From JBDTVS01 sp040007095 (GTDB lineage Bacteria > Acidobacteriota > Vicinamibacteria > Vicinamibacterales > CAVVIG01), in assembly GCA_040007095.1 (NCBI GenBank), contig JBDTVS010000020.1, forward strand, positions 1 through 28,239: 28,239 bases of DNA. The letters run 5' to 3'. Positions 7,395 through 14,387 of the stretch are shown piece after piece (position 1 is the first letter of the stretch; every line of letters begins with the position of its first letter). The notes beneath the pieces are model-generated. The model saw nothing but the letters and a program-made list of their open reading frames with translations. It had not been told where the DNA came from and ran no database searches. The position numbers and the translations under genes were made by a program.

Positions 7395-8570
7395 TCAGGA
7401 ACCTGCCAGAACATCCAGATACTTGAGTGCCCCGCCAGTATTGAAGAGAACCACCACGTCGTCGCGGCGAATCAGCCGATCGCCGATCAAACGCTTGACG
7501 GCGGCCAGCGCGGCGCCACCTTCCGGTGCCGCGCTGATTCCTTCGGCGTGGCCGATCTCCTTCATCCCCTCCACCATGGCGTGATCCGGAACGGCGACGG
7601 CCGTGCCGCCGCTCTCGCGCAGGGCGCGCAGCATCAGGAAGTCGCCAATCGCGCGGGGAACGCGCAGACCATCGGCAATCGTCGTGGCGCCCTGCCAGGG
7701 CTCCGCCCTGTCCTCGCCCGCCTCGAACGCGCGAACGATCGGCGCGCACCCCTCGGCCTGCACCGACACCATGCGCGGCCGCGTGGCGGGCGTGACCCAG
7801 CCGATCCGCTCGATCTCCTCGAAGGCCTTCCACATGCCGACCAGACCAGTCCCGCCACCGGTGGGATAGATAATCCACTGCGGCCAGCGCCACTCCATCT
7901 GCTCGGCGAGCTCGAACGCCATCGTCTTCTTGCCTTCGATGCGGTACGGCTCTTTCAACGTGGAGACGTCGTACCAACCCAAGGCACTGCCGCGCTCCGC
8001 CGCGATTCGGCCGGCGTCGCTAATCAGCCCATCGACCAGGGTGACGTCGGCGCCGTAGAGCTCGCATTCGCGAATGAACGGAAGCTTGACGTCTCTGGGC
8101 AGGAAGACTTTGGTCTGCAGGCCCGCTCGCGCCGCATAGGCGGCGGCGGCATTGCCGGCATTGCCCGCCGACGGCAGCGAGATCGTGGACGCGCCCAGCG
8201 CCCGCGCGCGTGTAATTGCCGCCGACTGGCCACGCGCCTTGAACGAATTCGTCGGGTTGAGCGATTCGTCCTTGATGTACAGGCGCGATAGACCGATCCG
8301 CGCACCAAGCGTTGCCGCGTGGACCAGCGGGGTGAACCCTTCGCCTAGCGTCACCGGCGCTTCATCGTCGAAGATCGGCATCAGCTCTCGATACCGCCAC
8401 ATCGTCGGCGGACGCCCCTTCAGGCTATCGCGCGACCAGCCGCGCGCCGCGTCGAGATCGTAGCGGGCGAGCAGGGGAGCGCCGCAGGTACAGAGATGAT
8501 GCCGCTCGCGAGGATCGAGGGCCGGCGCCCCGCATGGCACGGAGCATTCCAAGTGACTGAACCAGGACAT
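7395..8570 (-). CDS. thrC: Threonine synthase
   Basis: A 391-aa PLP enzyme converting O-phosphohomoserine to threonine. The N-terminus has a small cysteine cluster (C9, C13, C27, C29), as in the zinc-ribbon-like start of archaeal/plant-type ThrC. Family motifs: GEGFTPL; KDESLNPTNSFKARG with the PLP Lys; SAGNAGNAAAAYA, which binds substrate; and the phosphate loop PTGGGTGLVG. Near the C-terminus, APEGGAALAA and the final FNTGG stretch fit the family. The ATG (8568-8570) lies 4 nt after the frr stop, so it is translationally coupled to frr as the last gene of the ribosomal-protein operon. A related PLP lyase is possible, but the N-terminal layout and NPTNSFK motif favour ThrC. Confidence 0.9.
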   Translation of the reverse strand: MSWFSHLECSVPCGAPALDPRERHHLCTCGAPLLARYDLDAARGWSRDSLKGRPPTMWRYRELMPIFDDEAPVTLGEGFTPLVHAATLGARIGLSRLYIKDESLNPTNSFKARGQSAAITRARALGASTISLPSAGNAGNAAAAYAARAGLQTKVFLPRDVKLPFIRECELYGADVTLVDGLISDAGRIAAERGSALGWYDVSTLKEPYRIEGKKTMAFELAEQMEWRWPQWIIYPTGGGTGLVGMWKAFEEIERIGWVTPATRPRMVSVQAEGCAPIVRAFEAGEDRAEPWQGATTIADGLRVPRAIGDFLMLRALRESGGTAVAVPDHAMVEGMKEIGHAEGISAAPEGGAALAAVKRLIGDRLIRRDDVVVLFNTGGALKYLDVLAGS

Positions 8571-8574
8571 CGTG

Positions 8575-9144
8575 TCAGCGCCCGAGCAGATCAGCGTCTT
8601 TCTTGCTCTGGAGCTCGTCGATGTGCTTCACGTGCTGGTCCGTGATCTTCTGCACTTCGTCGAGCCCCCTCTTCTCGTCGTCCTCGGAAATCTTGGAATC
8701 TTTGAGGAGCTTCTTGAGGCGTTCGTTGGCGTCGCGACGTATCAGCCGAATGCTGTTGCGTCCCTCCTCGGACAGTTTGTGCACGAGGCGGGACAGCTCC
8801 TTGCGCCGCTCGTCAGTCAGCGACGGAATCGGGATGCGCACGAGCTTCCCGTCGTTGGCCGGGTTCAAGCCGAGGTCGGAGGCTCGAATCGCCTTCTCGA
8901 TCGCGCCAAGCAGCGACGGGTCGAAGGGTTGGGCGACGATCAACGAGGGTTCCGGAATCGAGAGACCGGCGAGCTGGTTCAACGGCATCTTCGAGCCGTA
9001 GGCGTCGACGTGAACGCTATCGAGGATGGCCACGGACGCGCGGCCGGTCCGCACGCCGCTCAACTCATGCCGCACGTGATCGATCGCGGCGTTCATCCGT
9101 TTGTTGACTTCGACGAACAGGCCTTTCAGGTCGTTGACATCCAT
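8575..9144 (-). CDS. frr: Ribosome recycling factor
   Basis: A 189-aa protein, the family's usual length. With EF-G, RRF splits the post-termination ribosome. Diagnostic stretches: the N-terminal helix, then LSGVRTGRASVAILD, the domain-II segment with PLNQLAGLSIPEPSLIVAQP and DLGLNPANDGKLVRIPIPSL, then the long helix LTDERRKELSRLVHK and the RLIRRDANERLKKL stretch. The start at 9144 gives MDVNDLKGLF, matching family N-termini. The open frame continues 43 codons upstream through low-complexity octamer repeats and was rejected there. It follows pyrH on the minus strand, the usual tsf-pyrH-frr order, but the two are separated by about 190 bp of repeats. Confidence 0.96.
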   Translation of the reverse strand: MDVNDLKGLFVEVNKRMNAAIDHVRHELSGVRTGRASVAILDSVHVDAYGSKMPLNQLAGLSIPEPSLIVAQPFDPSLLGAIEKAIRASDLGLNPANDGKLVRIPIPSLTDERRKELSRLVHKLSEEGRNSIRLIRRDANERLKKLLKDSKISEDDEKRGLDEVQKITDQHVKHIDELQSKKDADLLGR

Positions 9145-9170
9145 ACGGTGCTCCGCGGTGAAACATTTAG

Positions 9171-9326
9171 TGATGGGGTGATGAGGTGATGGGATGATGT
9201 GGTAATCGGGATGGGGTGGCGACGAACTCCAGAAGATGACAGTCGTTCCGGAACCCTCATTGCACATGCCCACCGCCCGACTTCACTCCATTACCCCATC
9301 ACCCCATTGCCCATTACCCCATTGCC
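9171..9326. repeat. Octamer tandem repeats forming an inverted repeat between pyrH and frr
   Basis: The left arm is a tandem of 8-mers: TGATGGGG (9171), TGATGAGG (9179), TGATGGGA (9187), TGATGTGG (9195) and TAATCGGG (9203), then ATGGGG. The right arm (9288-9326) is made of complementary CCCCATTA/CCCCATCA/CCCCATTG units. The arms can pair over about 40 nt with mismatches in the pyrH-frr mRNA. The tandem and inverted layout is directly visible; a role in mRNA processing or attenuation is inferred. Confidence 0.7.
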
Positions 9327-9332
9327 TAATCC

Positions 9333-10049
9333 TCATACCGTCACGACCGAGCCCACAGGTTCGCCCGAAATCGCGCGTTTGATGTTGCCTGCCGTCAGCA
9401 GGTTGAACACGACAATCGGCAGCCGGTTGTCCATGCACAGCGAGATCGCCGTGGCGTCCATCACTTTGAGTTCGTGTTCGAGGACCTTCAGGTAGGAGAT
9501 ACGCTCGAAGCGTTTCGCGTTCGGGTTCAGCATCGGGTCCGAATCATAGATCCCATCCACCTTGGTGGCTTTCATGATCACTTCGGCTTTGATTTCCATC
9601 GCGCGCAACGCGGCCGCGGTGTCCGTGCTGAAGTATGGATTGCCGGTTCCGGCGCCGAAGACGACCACGCGGCCTTTTTCGAGGTGGCGGATTGCACGAC
9701 GCCGGATGAACGGCTCGGCGACCGCCCGCATTTCAATCGCCGTCACCACCCGGGTGACCACGCCTTGCTGCTCGAGGGCGTCCTGCAACGCCAGGGCGTT
9801 GATGACCGTGGCCAACATGCCCATGTAATCGGCCGTGGCGCGGTCCATCCCGCGGGCGCTGGCCGCGACGCCGCGGAAGATGTTGCCGCCGCCGATGACG
9901 ATGGCGGTCTGGACGCCCATCTCCTGGATCTCGCCGATTTCCCGGGCGATCTGGGTCGCGACCGCGGGGTCGATTCCGTAGTTCTGCGGGCCCATCAGGG
10001 CTTCGCCGGAAAGTTTTAACAGAATGCGCGTGTAGGCCGGTGAAGACAT
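9333..10049 (-). CDS. pyrH: UMP kinase
   Basis: A 238-aa member of the amino-acid kinase fold that phosphorylates UMP to UDP using ATP in pyrimidine biosynthesis. Motifs: ILLKLSGEAL at the start, IVIGGGNIFRG, MDRATADYMGMLATVINALALQ, the segment VVVFGAGTGNPYFSTDTAAALRA, then KATKVDGIYDSDP, and finally FNLLTAGNIKRA. ATG 10049 is taken as the start; GTG 10055 in frame adds two residues. Neither has a clear Shine-Dalgarno. TATAAT lies a few nucleotides upstream on the same strand, so an internal promoter producing a near-leaderless message is possible. It sits in the conserved rpsB-tsf-pyrH-frr block. Confidence 0.96.
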   Translation of the reverse strand: MSSPAYTRILLKLSGEALMGPQNYGIDPAVATQIAREIGEIQEMGVQTAIVIGGGNIFRGVAASARGMDRATADYMGMLATVINALALQDALEQQGVVTRVVTAIEMRAVAEPFIRRRAIRHLEKGRVVVFGAGTGNPYFSTDTAAALRAMEIKAEVIMKATKVDGIYDSDPMLNPNAKRFERISYLKVLEHELKVMDATAISLCMDNRLPIVVFNLLTAGNIKRAISGEPVGSVVTV

Positions 10050-10081
10050 CGCCACGAGATTATAGGGTATGAGGCGCAGAG

Positions 10082-10131
10082 GTGCAGCGTGCCGAGGCGG
10101 GCGTCGGCAGTACTGCCTCCGCCCGCTGCAC
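10082..10131. other. Nested palindrome between tsf and pyrH
   Basis: GCGGGCG (10097-10103), TC, GGCAG, TA, CTGCC, TC, CGCCCGC (10120-10126) form a two-step hairpin. GTGCAGCG (10082-10089) and CGCTGCAC (10124-10131) offer an alternative outer pairing that shares bases with the inner one. No T-run follows on the minus strand, so it is not a standard terminator. It could be an RNA processing or stability element in the operon transcript. Confidence 0.5.
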
Positions 10132-10140
10132 TGTGGGGCG

Positions 10141-11010
10141 CTACTGTGCGGTCTCGCCGACCCTGAGCCGTGCGAAGCGGGTGACGGTGATCGGCGCTCC
10201 GAGTTTCGAAGCGGCCTCCGCCAGGATGTCCTGAACCGTTTTTTTCGGATCGCGAATCGACTCCTGATCGGTCAGCACGACCTGCTTGTAGAAGCTGCCG
10301 AGCTTGCCTTCGACAATCTTATCGATGACGTTCGCGGGCTTGCCGGAATTTTCCATCTGCGCCCGGTAGATGCCGCGTTCCTTTTCCAGCAGTTCCACCG
10401 GTACGACCGAGCGCGACGTGTAGCTGGGGCTCGCCGCGGCGATCTGCATCGCGACTTCCTTGACGAGCGTGACGAAGTCCTCGCGATCGGTCAGTGCAGG
10501 GGCCACACCCGTAAACTCCACTTGCACGCCAATCTTGCCGCCCAGATGGATGTACTGGCCGACGTAGCCGTTGCCGGCGTAGCGGACGAAACGGGGGATG
10601 GCCATGTTCTCGCCGAGCTTGGCGATCGTCGCCGCCAGGCGCGTCTTGACGGGGCCGTCGGGGTCGGCGAGCCACGCCGCGTCGGCGGCGTCGCCCTTGG
10701 CTTCGATTTCGGCGAGGACGTCCTTGATCAACTGCTGGAAATCGTCCGTGCGCGCCACGAAATCAGACTCGCAATTCACTTCGACCAGCGTGCCGCTGGA
10801 GTGATCGGGCGAGACGCTGTAGCCGATCAGTCCCTCTTTTGCGACGCGGCCGGCCTTCTTGGCCGCGCTCGCCAGACCGCGCTTGCGCAGGATCGTGTTC
10901 GCTTCGTCGACGTCGCCGTTGGCTTCGCTGAGGGCGTTCTTGCATTCCATCATGCCGGCGCCCGTCTGGTCGCGCAGCTTCTTGACTTGTTCCGCGGTAA
11001 TTGTGGCCAT
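10141..11010 (-). CDS. tsf: Elongation factor Ts
   Basis: A 289-aa protein, the GDP/GTP exchange factor for EF-Tu. The N-terminal UBA-like module MATITAEQVKKLRDQTGAGM, followed by MECKNALSEANGDVDEA, is diagnostic. The core has VEVNCESDFVARTDDF and the C-terminal half retains the two-subdomain EF-Ts fold. ATG 11010 gives the canonical N-terminus; 12 upstream in-frame codons fall in the leader and were rejected. GGAG lies 8 nt upstream. It is downstream of rpsB with a hairpin and T-run in between, so its expression probably depends on read-through of that attenuator. Confidence 0.97.
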   Translation of the reverse strand: MATITAEQVKKLRDQTGAGMMECKNALSEANGDVDEANTILRKRGLASAAKKAGRVAKEGLIGYSVSPDHSSGTLVEVNCESDFVARTDDFQQLIKDVLAEIEAKGDAADAAWLADPDGPVKTRLAATIAKLGENMAIPRFVRYAGNGYVGQYIHLGGKIGVQVEFTGVAPALTDREDFVTLVKEVAMQIAAASPSYTSRSVVPVELLEKERGIYRAQMENSGKPANVIDKIVEGKLGSFYKQVVLTDQESIRDPKKTVQDILAEAASKLGAPITVTRFARLRVGETAQ

Positions 11011-11028
11011 GGGAGGTGCTCCGTACAG

Positions 11029-11058
11029 AAAAGCGCCGGCCCGCATCCGAGCCGGCGC
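11029..11058 (-). terminator. Intrinsic terminator/attenuator between rpsB and tsf
   Basis: Perfect stem GCGCCGGC (11033-11040) and GCCGGCGC (11051-11058) with a 10-nt loop. Read on the minus strand it is followed by TTTTCT. It lies 18 nt upstream of the tsf start and downstream of rpsB, so it would let rpsB exceed tsf, as is known in E. coli. Confidence 0.75.
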
Positions 11059-11089
11059 CAGGAAAGTCGAGGGCGTGGCGCTGCAGCGA

Positions 11090-11890
11090 CTAGGCGGACG
11101 CGGGGGCCGCTTCGCGGGCGCGGCGAATCGGCCGTGCCTGGCGCCGGCCGTCGTCGGTCCCGCCTTCGTCGGAGGGGTCGCGGGCCGCGTCGGCCTCGAC
11201 AGACTCCTTCATGCCGCGACCGGACAGCACGGCGTCGGCAATGCGCGACGCAAACAGCCGGATCGATCGCAGCGCATCGTCGTTCCCCGGGACCACGAAA
11301 TCGACTTCGTCGGGGTCGCAATTGGTGTCCACGACGCCAATGACAGGAATCTTCAGTTTGCGCGCTTCGTCAACCGCAATCTGCTCCTTCTTGGTGTCGA
11401 CGATGAACACCGCGTCGGGAAGGCGGGCCATGCCGCGGATGCCTTCGAGATTCTTCTGGAGCTTCCGGCGCTCTTTTTCGGCCCGCGCGATTTCCTTCTT
11501 CGACAAGGTTTCGTAGCGGCCATCGGTCGACATCGCCTCGAGGTCGCGCAGTCGGCCGAGGCTTCGCTGAATCGTGGCGAAGTTGGTGAGGAGGCCGCCC
11601 AGCCAGCGCTCGTTCACGTAGTACATGCCGCACCGCACCGCTTCTTCAGCGACGACATCCTTGGCCTGCCGCTTCGTGCCGACGAAGAGAACGGTACGGC
11701 CGGTGGTGGCCAGGCCAGTGACGAAGTCTTCGGCTTCCCGGAACAGCTTGACCGTCTTGCCCAGGTCGAGAATGTAGATGCCGTTTCGTTCACCGAAGAT
11801 ATACGGCTTCATCTTCGGGTTCCAGCGCTTCGTCTGGTGGCCGAAGTGAACTCCCGCCTCCAGCAGATCCTTCATCGCAATTGCGGCCAA
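11090..11890 (-). CDS. rpsB: 30S ribosomal protein S2
   Basis: A 266-aa protein of the small ribosomal subunit that joins late in assembly and contacts S1 in many bacteria. Hallmarks: MKDLLEAGVHFGHQTKRWNP, YIFGERNGIYILDLGKT, LFVGTKRQAKDVV, YVNERWLGGLLTNFATIQ, LPDAVFIVDTKKEQIAVDEA and IPVIGVVDTNCDPDEVDFVVPGNDDA split over the core. The last 45 residues are a charged, disordered tail. TTG at 11890 was chosen because GGAGG lies 4 nt upstream and MAAIAMKDL matches family N-termini; ATG 11875 is the alternative. An inverted repeat (11906-11929) in the leader may matter for autoregulation. Confidence 0.97.
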   Translation of the reverse strand: MAAIAMKDLLEAGVHFGHQTKRWNPKMKPYIFGERNGIYILDLGKTVKLFREAEDFVTGLATTGRTVLFVGTKRQAKDVVAEEAVRCGMYYVNERWLGGLLTNFATIQRSLGRLRDLEAMSTDGRYETLSKKEIARAEKERRKLQKNLEGIRGMARLPDAVFIVDTKKEQIAVDEARKLKIPVIGVVDTNCDPDEVDFVVPGNDDALRSIRLFASRIADAVLSGRGMKESVEADAARDPSDEGGTDDGRRQARPIRRAREAAPASA

Positions 11891-11905
11891 GCGTCCTCCA
11901 CGCGT

Positions 11906-11929
11906 GGGCCCGTCCGAAGAATCGGGCCC
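11906..11929. promoter_or_regulatory. Hairpin in the rpsI-rpsB spacer
   Basis: GGGCCCG (11906-11912) pairs perfectly with CGGGCCC (11923-11929) across a 10-nt loop, just upstream of the rpsB ribosome binding site. No T-run follows. It could be part of an S2-responsive leader or a processing site; the role is inferred. Confidence 0.4.
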
Positions 11930-11943
11930 TACATCTGTTGTCG

Positions 11944-12336
11944 TTACCGTTTACTGAACTGGAAGCGTTTGCGTGCTCCCGCCATCCCGTATTTTTTGCG
12001 TTCCTTCGCGCGCGCGTCGCGCGTGAGCAGGCCGTCGTTCTTCAGCGCCTTGCGCAGCTCGCCGTTGTATTCGACCAGCGCCCGGGCGATGCCGAGCCGA
12101 ATCGCCCCCGCCTGCCCCGAGACGCCGCCACCGGCCACCGTCGCCAGAATGTCGAACTTGTCCGCGGTTTCGGTCAGCACGAGCGGCTGTCTGATCTGCG
12201 TCCGGAGGGCTTCGGTGGGAAAGAACGCGTCGAAGGTCCGATAGTTGATGTTGATGGCCCCGTTGCCGGGCCTGAGAAACACCCGGGCGGTCGATGTCTT
12301 GCGACGTCCGGTTCCGTAGTATTGAACTGCTGCCAC
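11944..12336 (-). CDS. rpsI: 30S ribosomal protein S9
   Basis: A 130-aa protein, full family length. The conserved YYGTGRRKTSTARVFL start, the segment FDAFFPTEALRTQIRQPL, the glycine-rich GGGVSGQAGAIRLGIARAL and the basic C-terminus ending KRFQFSKR are all present; that tail reaches the P-site tRNA in the ribosome. It starts 1 nt after the rplM stop, the universal rplM-rpsI pair, and both are driven by the promoter at 12881-12909. Confidence 0.98.
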   Translation of the reverse strand: MAAVQYYGTGRRKTSTARVFLRPGNGAININYRTFDAFFPTEALRTQIRQPLVLTETADKFDILATVAGGGVSGQAGAIRLGIARALVEYNGELRKALKNDGLLTRDARAKERKKYGMAGARKRFQFSKR

Positions 12337-12337
12337 G

Positions 12338-12775
12338 TTACGCGACCTCGAGCTTGGAAGGTTTCTGGGCCGTGTGCGGGTGATCCGGACCGGCGTACAC
12401 TTTCAACTTGCGGTACATCGCCTGGCCGAGCGTGCCCTTCGGCAGCATGCCGTGCACCGCTTCCTCGACCAGACGTTCCGGATGGCGCTTGCGCACCAAC
12501 CGTGCACGTTCCTCTCGCAACCCGCCCTCGTAACCGCTATGCTGGCGATAGATCTTCTGATCTTCTTTGCGCCCGGTCAGTTTCACTTTCGCCGCGTTGA
12601 CCACGACCACGTGGTCTCCGGTATCGAGGAAAGGCGTATATGTGGGCTTGTGCTTGCCTTGAAGGAGCCGCGCCACCACCGTCGCGATCCGGCCAAGCAC
12701 CAGGCCCTCGGCATCAATAATGTGCCAGCGGCTGTTTTCCGCAGCCAGCTTCGCGCTGGCCATGAACGTAGACAT
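12338..12775 (-). CDS. rplM: 50S ribosomal protein L13
   Basis: A 145-aa protein and early assembly protein of the large subunit. Seen: SRWHIIDAEGLVLGRIATVV, LLQGKHKPTYTPFLDTGDHV, VVNAAKVKLTGRKEDQKIY, and HGMLPKGTLGQAMYRKLKVY with PDHPHTAQKP at the end. ATG 12775 gives MSTFMASAKLAAENSRW, close to family N-termini; ATG 12763 is possible. The frame is open for 65 more codons upstream, but these lie in the promoter and leader. The about 100-nt leader between promoter and start is room for L13 autoregulation as in E. coli, though no specific motif was recognised. Confidence 0.97.
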   Translation of the reverse strand: MSTFMASAKLAAENSRWHIIDAEGLVLGRIATVVARLLQGKHKPTYTPFLDTGDHVVVVNAAKVKLTGRKEDQKIYRQHSGYEGGLREERARLVRKRHPERLVEEAVHGMLPKGTLGQAMYRKLKVYAGPDHPHTAQKPSKLEVA

Positions 12776-12880
12776 GCTGAAAACCCTGCTCCGTCGAGAA
12801 AACCGTTGTAAGGGGAACGCCGGTCCGCTGACTTCAGCCTGACCACTCAGTGGGCCAGACGCGGACAACGGTAAACCCAA

Positions 12881-12909
12881 ATCATACGAGCCTTTCTGGG
12901 GGGTGTCAA
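12881..12909 (-). promoter_or_regulatory. Sigma-70 promoter of the rplM operon
   Basis: On the minus strand a perfect TTGACA (12904-12909) is separated by exactly 17 bp from TATGAT (12881-12886). It is the best promoter in the window. Transcription should start near 12874, giving a leader of about 100 nt before rplM. It probably drives rplM-rpsI-rpsB and, past the attenuator, tsf-pyrH-frr-thrC. Confidence 0.85.
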
Positions 12910-12949
12910 GGCAGGGATGGCAGCTTGGCCAGAACATTGACCCTATACG

Positions 12950-13053
12950 CGTCTCAAATAAACGTCTCAATAAACATTTCGTTAAACGTCTCGTAAGCCG
13001 TCTCGTTCATCGCCTTTGTAGGCCGTTTCGTTGATCGGCCCTGCGGGACGGCC
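12950..13053. repeat. Degenerate 12-13 bp tandem array upstream of pilM
   Basis: A CGTCTC-like core recurs at 12950, 12963, 12975 (CATTTC), 12987, 12999, 13011 (CGCCTT), 13024 (CGTTTC) and 13036, always 12 or 13 bp apart. A second block follows, GGCCCTGCGGGAC then GGCCCTGTGGGAC, with period 13. The array sits in the divergent spacer between the rplM promoter and the pil operon. Roughly helical phasing fits a cooperative regulator-binding array; slippage-derived low complexity is the alternative. Confidence 0.6.
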
Positions 13054-13325
13054 CTGTGGGACGGCCGGCAATCTGCCGATACATGACGAAAGCACCATGT
13101 CATCCCGATCTTCGCGCCAGCTTCGATCCCACGACGATCCTGGCTCGGGTCGTCTCTTCGGCTCCGCGGCCGCTGAACTGCGCGACGCCCTGGTTGGTCT
13201 TACTTGGCAGGAACTGCCACGTCGCCCCGCCGTCGAAGCTCGTTTTCTGCCTTGCTGAGGTCAGGAACCCTGTGAAAGCCACGGTCCGGGTCTGGTACTC
13301 GCTTTGCGAAGGGGAATGAACCCAC
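13054..13325. other. Spacer before pilM with a possible minus-strand gene remnant
   Basis: No complete gene is supported here. On the minus strand, an open frame from pilM's start down to 13100 reads plausibly protein-like and contains SFDGGATW, which fits the Asp-box/BNR signature. It has no start of its own outside pilM. A perfect inverted repeat TGGCAG-GAA-CTGCCA at 13205-13219 lies about 110 bp before pilM and may be an operator. No clear sigma-70 promoter for pilM was found. Confidence 0.3.
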
Positions 13326-14387
13326 GTGCTTGGCTTTACGAAATCTAAACCGCTCGTCGGCCTCGACATTGGTTCGAGCGCGGTCAAGGCGATCGAGCTC
13401 AAGGCCGCGGGAAAGGGCTACCGGGTCGCCGCCTTCGGCACCGAGCCGGTCCCGCTCGACAGCATCGTGGACGGCGCCATCGTCGACGCCCCCGCGGTCG
13501 CCGGCGCCATCCGCAGACTGCTCGACCGGCAGCCATTCAAAAGCAAGGACATTGCGGCGTCGCTGTCCGGCAACGCCGTCATCGTCAAGAAGATCAGCGT
13601 GCCGGCGATGACGGATCTCGAGTTGGGGGAGTCGATTTCCTGGGAAGCCGAGCAGCACATCCCGTTCGATATCCAGGACGTGAACCTCGACTACCAGATC
13701 CTGAATGCGGGGGCTGCGCACGGCGGCACGATGGACGTCCTGCTCGTCGCGGCGAAGAAGGACCGGATCGCGGACTATACCGGCGTGATCGTCCAGGCGG
13801 GCCGGGTGCCCGTGATCATGGACGTCGACGCGTTTGCGCTTCAGAATGCGTACGAGGCCAACTACGGGCTCGACTCGAACGCCGTCATCGTGCTGCTGAA
13901 CGCGGGCGCGAACGCCATGAACATCAACATCCTCCAGGGCGATCAGTCGCTGTTCACCCGCGATATCTCGATTGGCGGCAACGCCTACACGGAAGCGGTG
14001 CGGAGAGAGCTCAACCTCTCGTTCGAGCGCGCGGAACTGCTCAAGCAGGGCCAGTCGGTCGACGGCGCGGAGTACGAAGATGCGCTGCCAGTTCTGCACG
14101 CGATGACCGAAAACGTACTGCGCGAGATTCTGAAGACCTTCGATTTCTTCAAGGCGACGGCGTCCTCCGATCGCATCGACCGCGTGATGCTGAGCGGCGG
14201 CTCGTCGCGAGTCGACGGCTTTATCCGGGCGCTGGAGGAACGGTTCGACGCGCCGGTCGAAATGTTCGATCCGTTCCGGCGGATCGCGTTCGAGCCGTTG
14301 AAATTCGGCGTGCTCGATCCCGAGAACGTGTTGCCGACGGCGGCAGTCGCCGTCGGTCTGGCGCTGCGAAGGGCGGGCGACCGATGA
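13326..14387 (+). CDS. pilM: Type IV pilus assembly protein PilM
   Basis: A 353-aa actin-like cytoplasmic ATPase-fold protein of the T4P alignment complex. It binds the N-terminal tail of PilN and links the motor to PilNO and PilQ. The phosphate-1 motif LVGLDIGSSAVKAIELK is at residues 10-26, with later actin-fold elements (DVDAFALQNAYE, the stretch ISIGGNAYTEAV, and the adenosine motif VMLSGGSSRVDGF). The start is GTG 13326; AAGGGGA lies about 10-16 nt upstream. The stop overlaps the pilN start (ATGA), so the two are coupled. It is the first gene of a pilMNOPQ operon that follows an unusual tandem array. Confidence 0.96.
   Translation: MLGFTKSKPLVGLDIGSSAVKAIELKAAGKGYRVAAFGTEPVPLDSIVDGAIVDAPAVAGAIRRLLDRQPFKSKDIAASLSGNAVIVKKISVPAMTDLELGESISWEAEQHIPFDIQDVNLDYQILNAGAAHGGTMDVLLVAAKKDRIADYTGVIVQAGRVPVIMDVDAFALQNAYEANYGLDSNAVIVLLNAGANAMNINILQGDQSLFTRDISIGGNAYTEAVRRELNLSFERAELLKQGQSVDGAEYEDALPVLHAMTENVLREILKTFDFFKATASSDRIDRVMLSGGSSRVDGFIRALEERFDAPVEMFDPFRRIAFEPLKFGVLDPENVLPTAAVAVGLALRRAGDR

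Noticed and set aside
6757..7977. A 406-codon minus-strand frame spanning the end of pfkA and the end of thrC
   Set aside because: It covers parts of two unrelated genes in a different frame and shows no motif of its own.
9145..9273. N-terminal extension of ribosome recycling factor
   Set aside because: The extra 43 codons run through the octamer repeats and do not match the family; ATG 9144 gives the canonical start.
10069..12244. Long plus-strand frames opposite tsf, rpsB and rpsI
   Set aside because: The minus strand encodes unmistakable ribosomal and elongation-factor proteins here; the plus frames are composition artefacts.
12950..13041. CRISPR array upstream of pilM
   Set aside because: The units are only 12-13 bp and contiguous with no spacers, and no cas gene is nearby.
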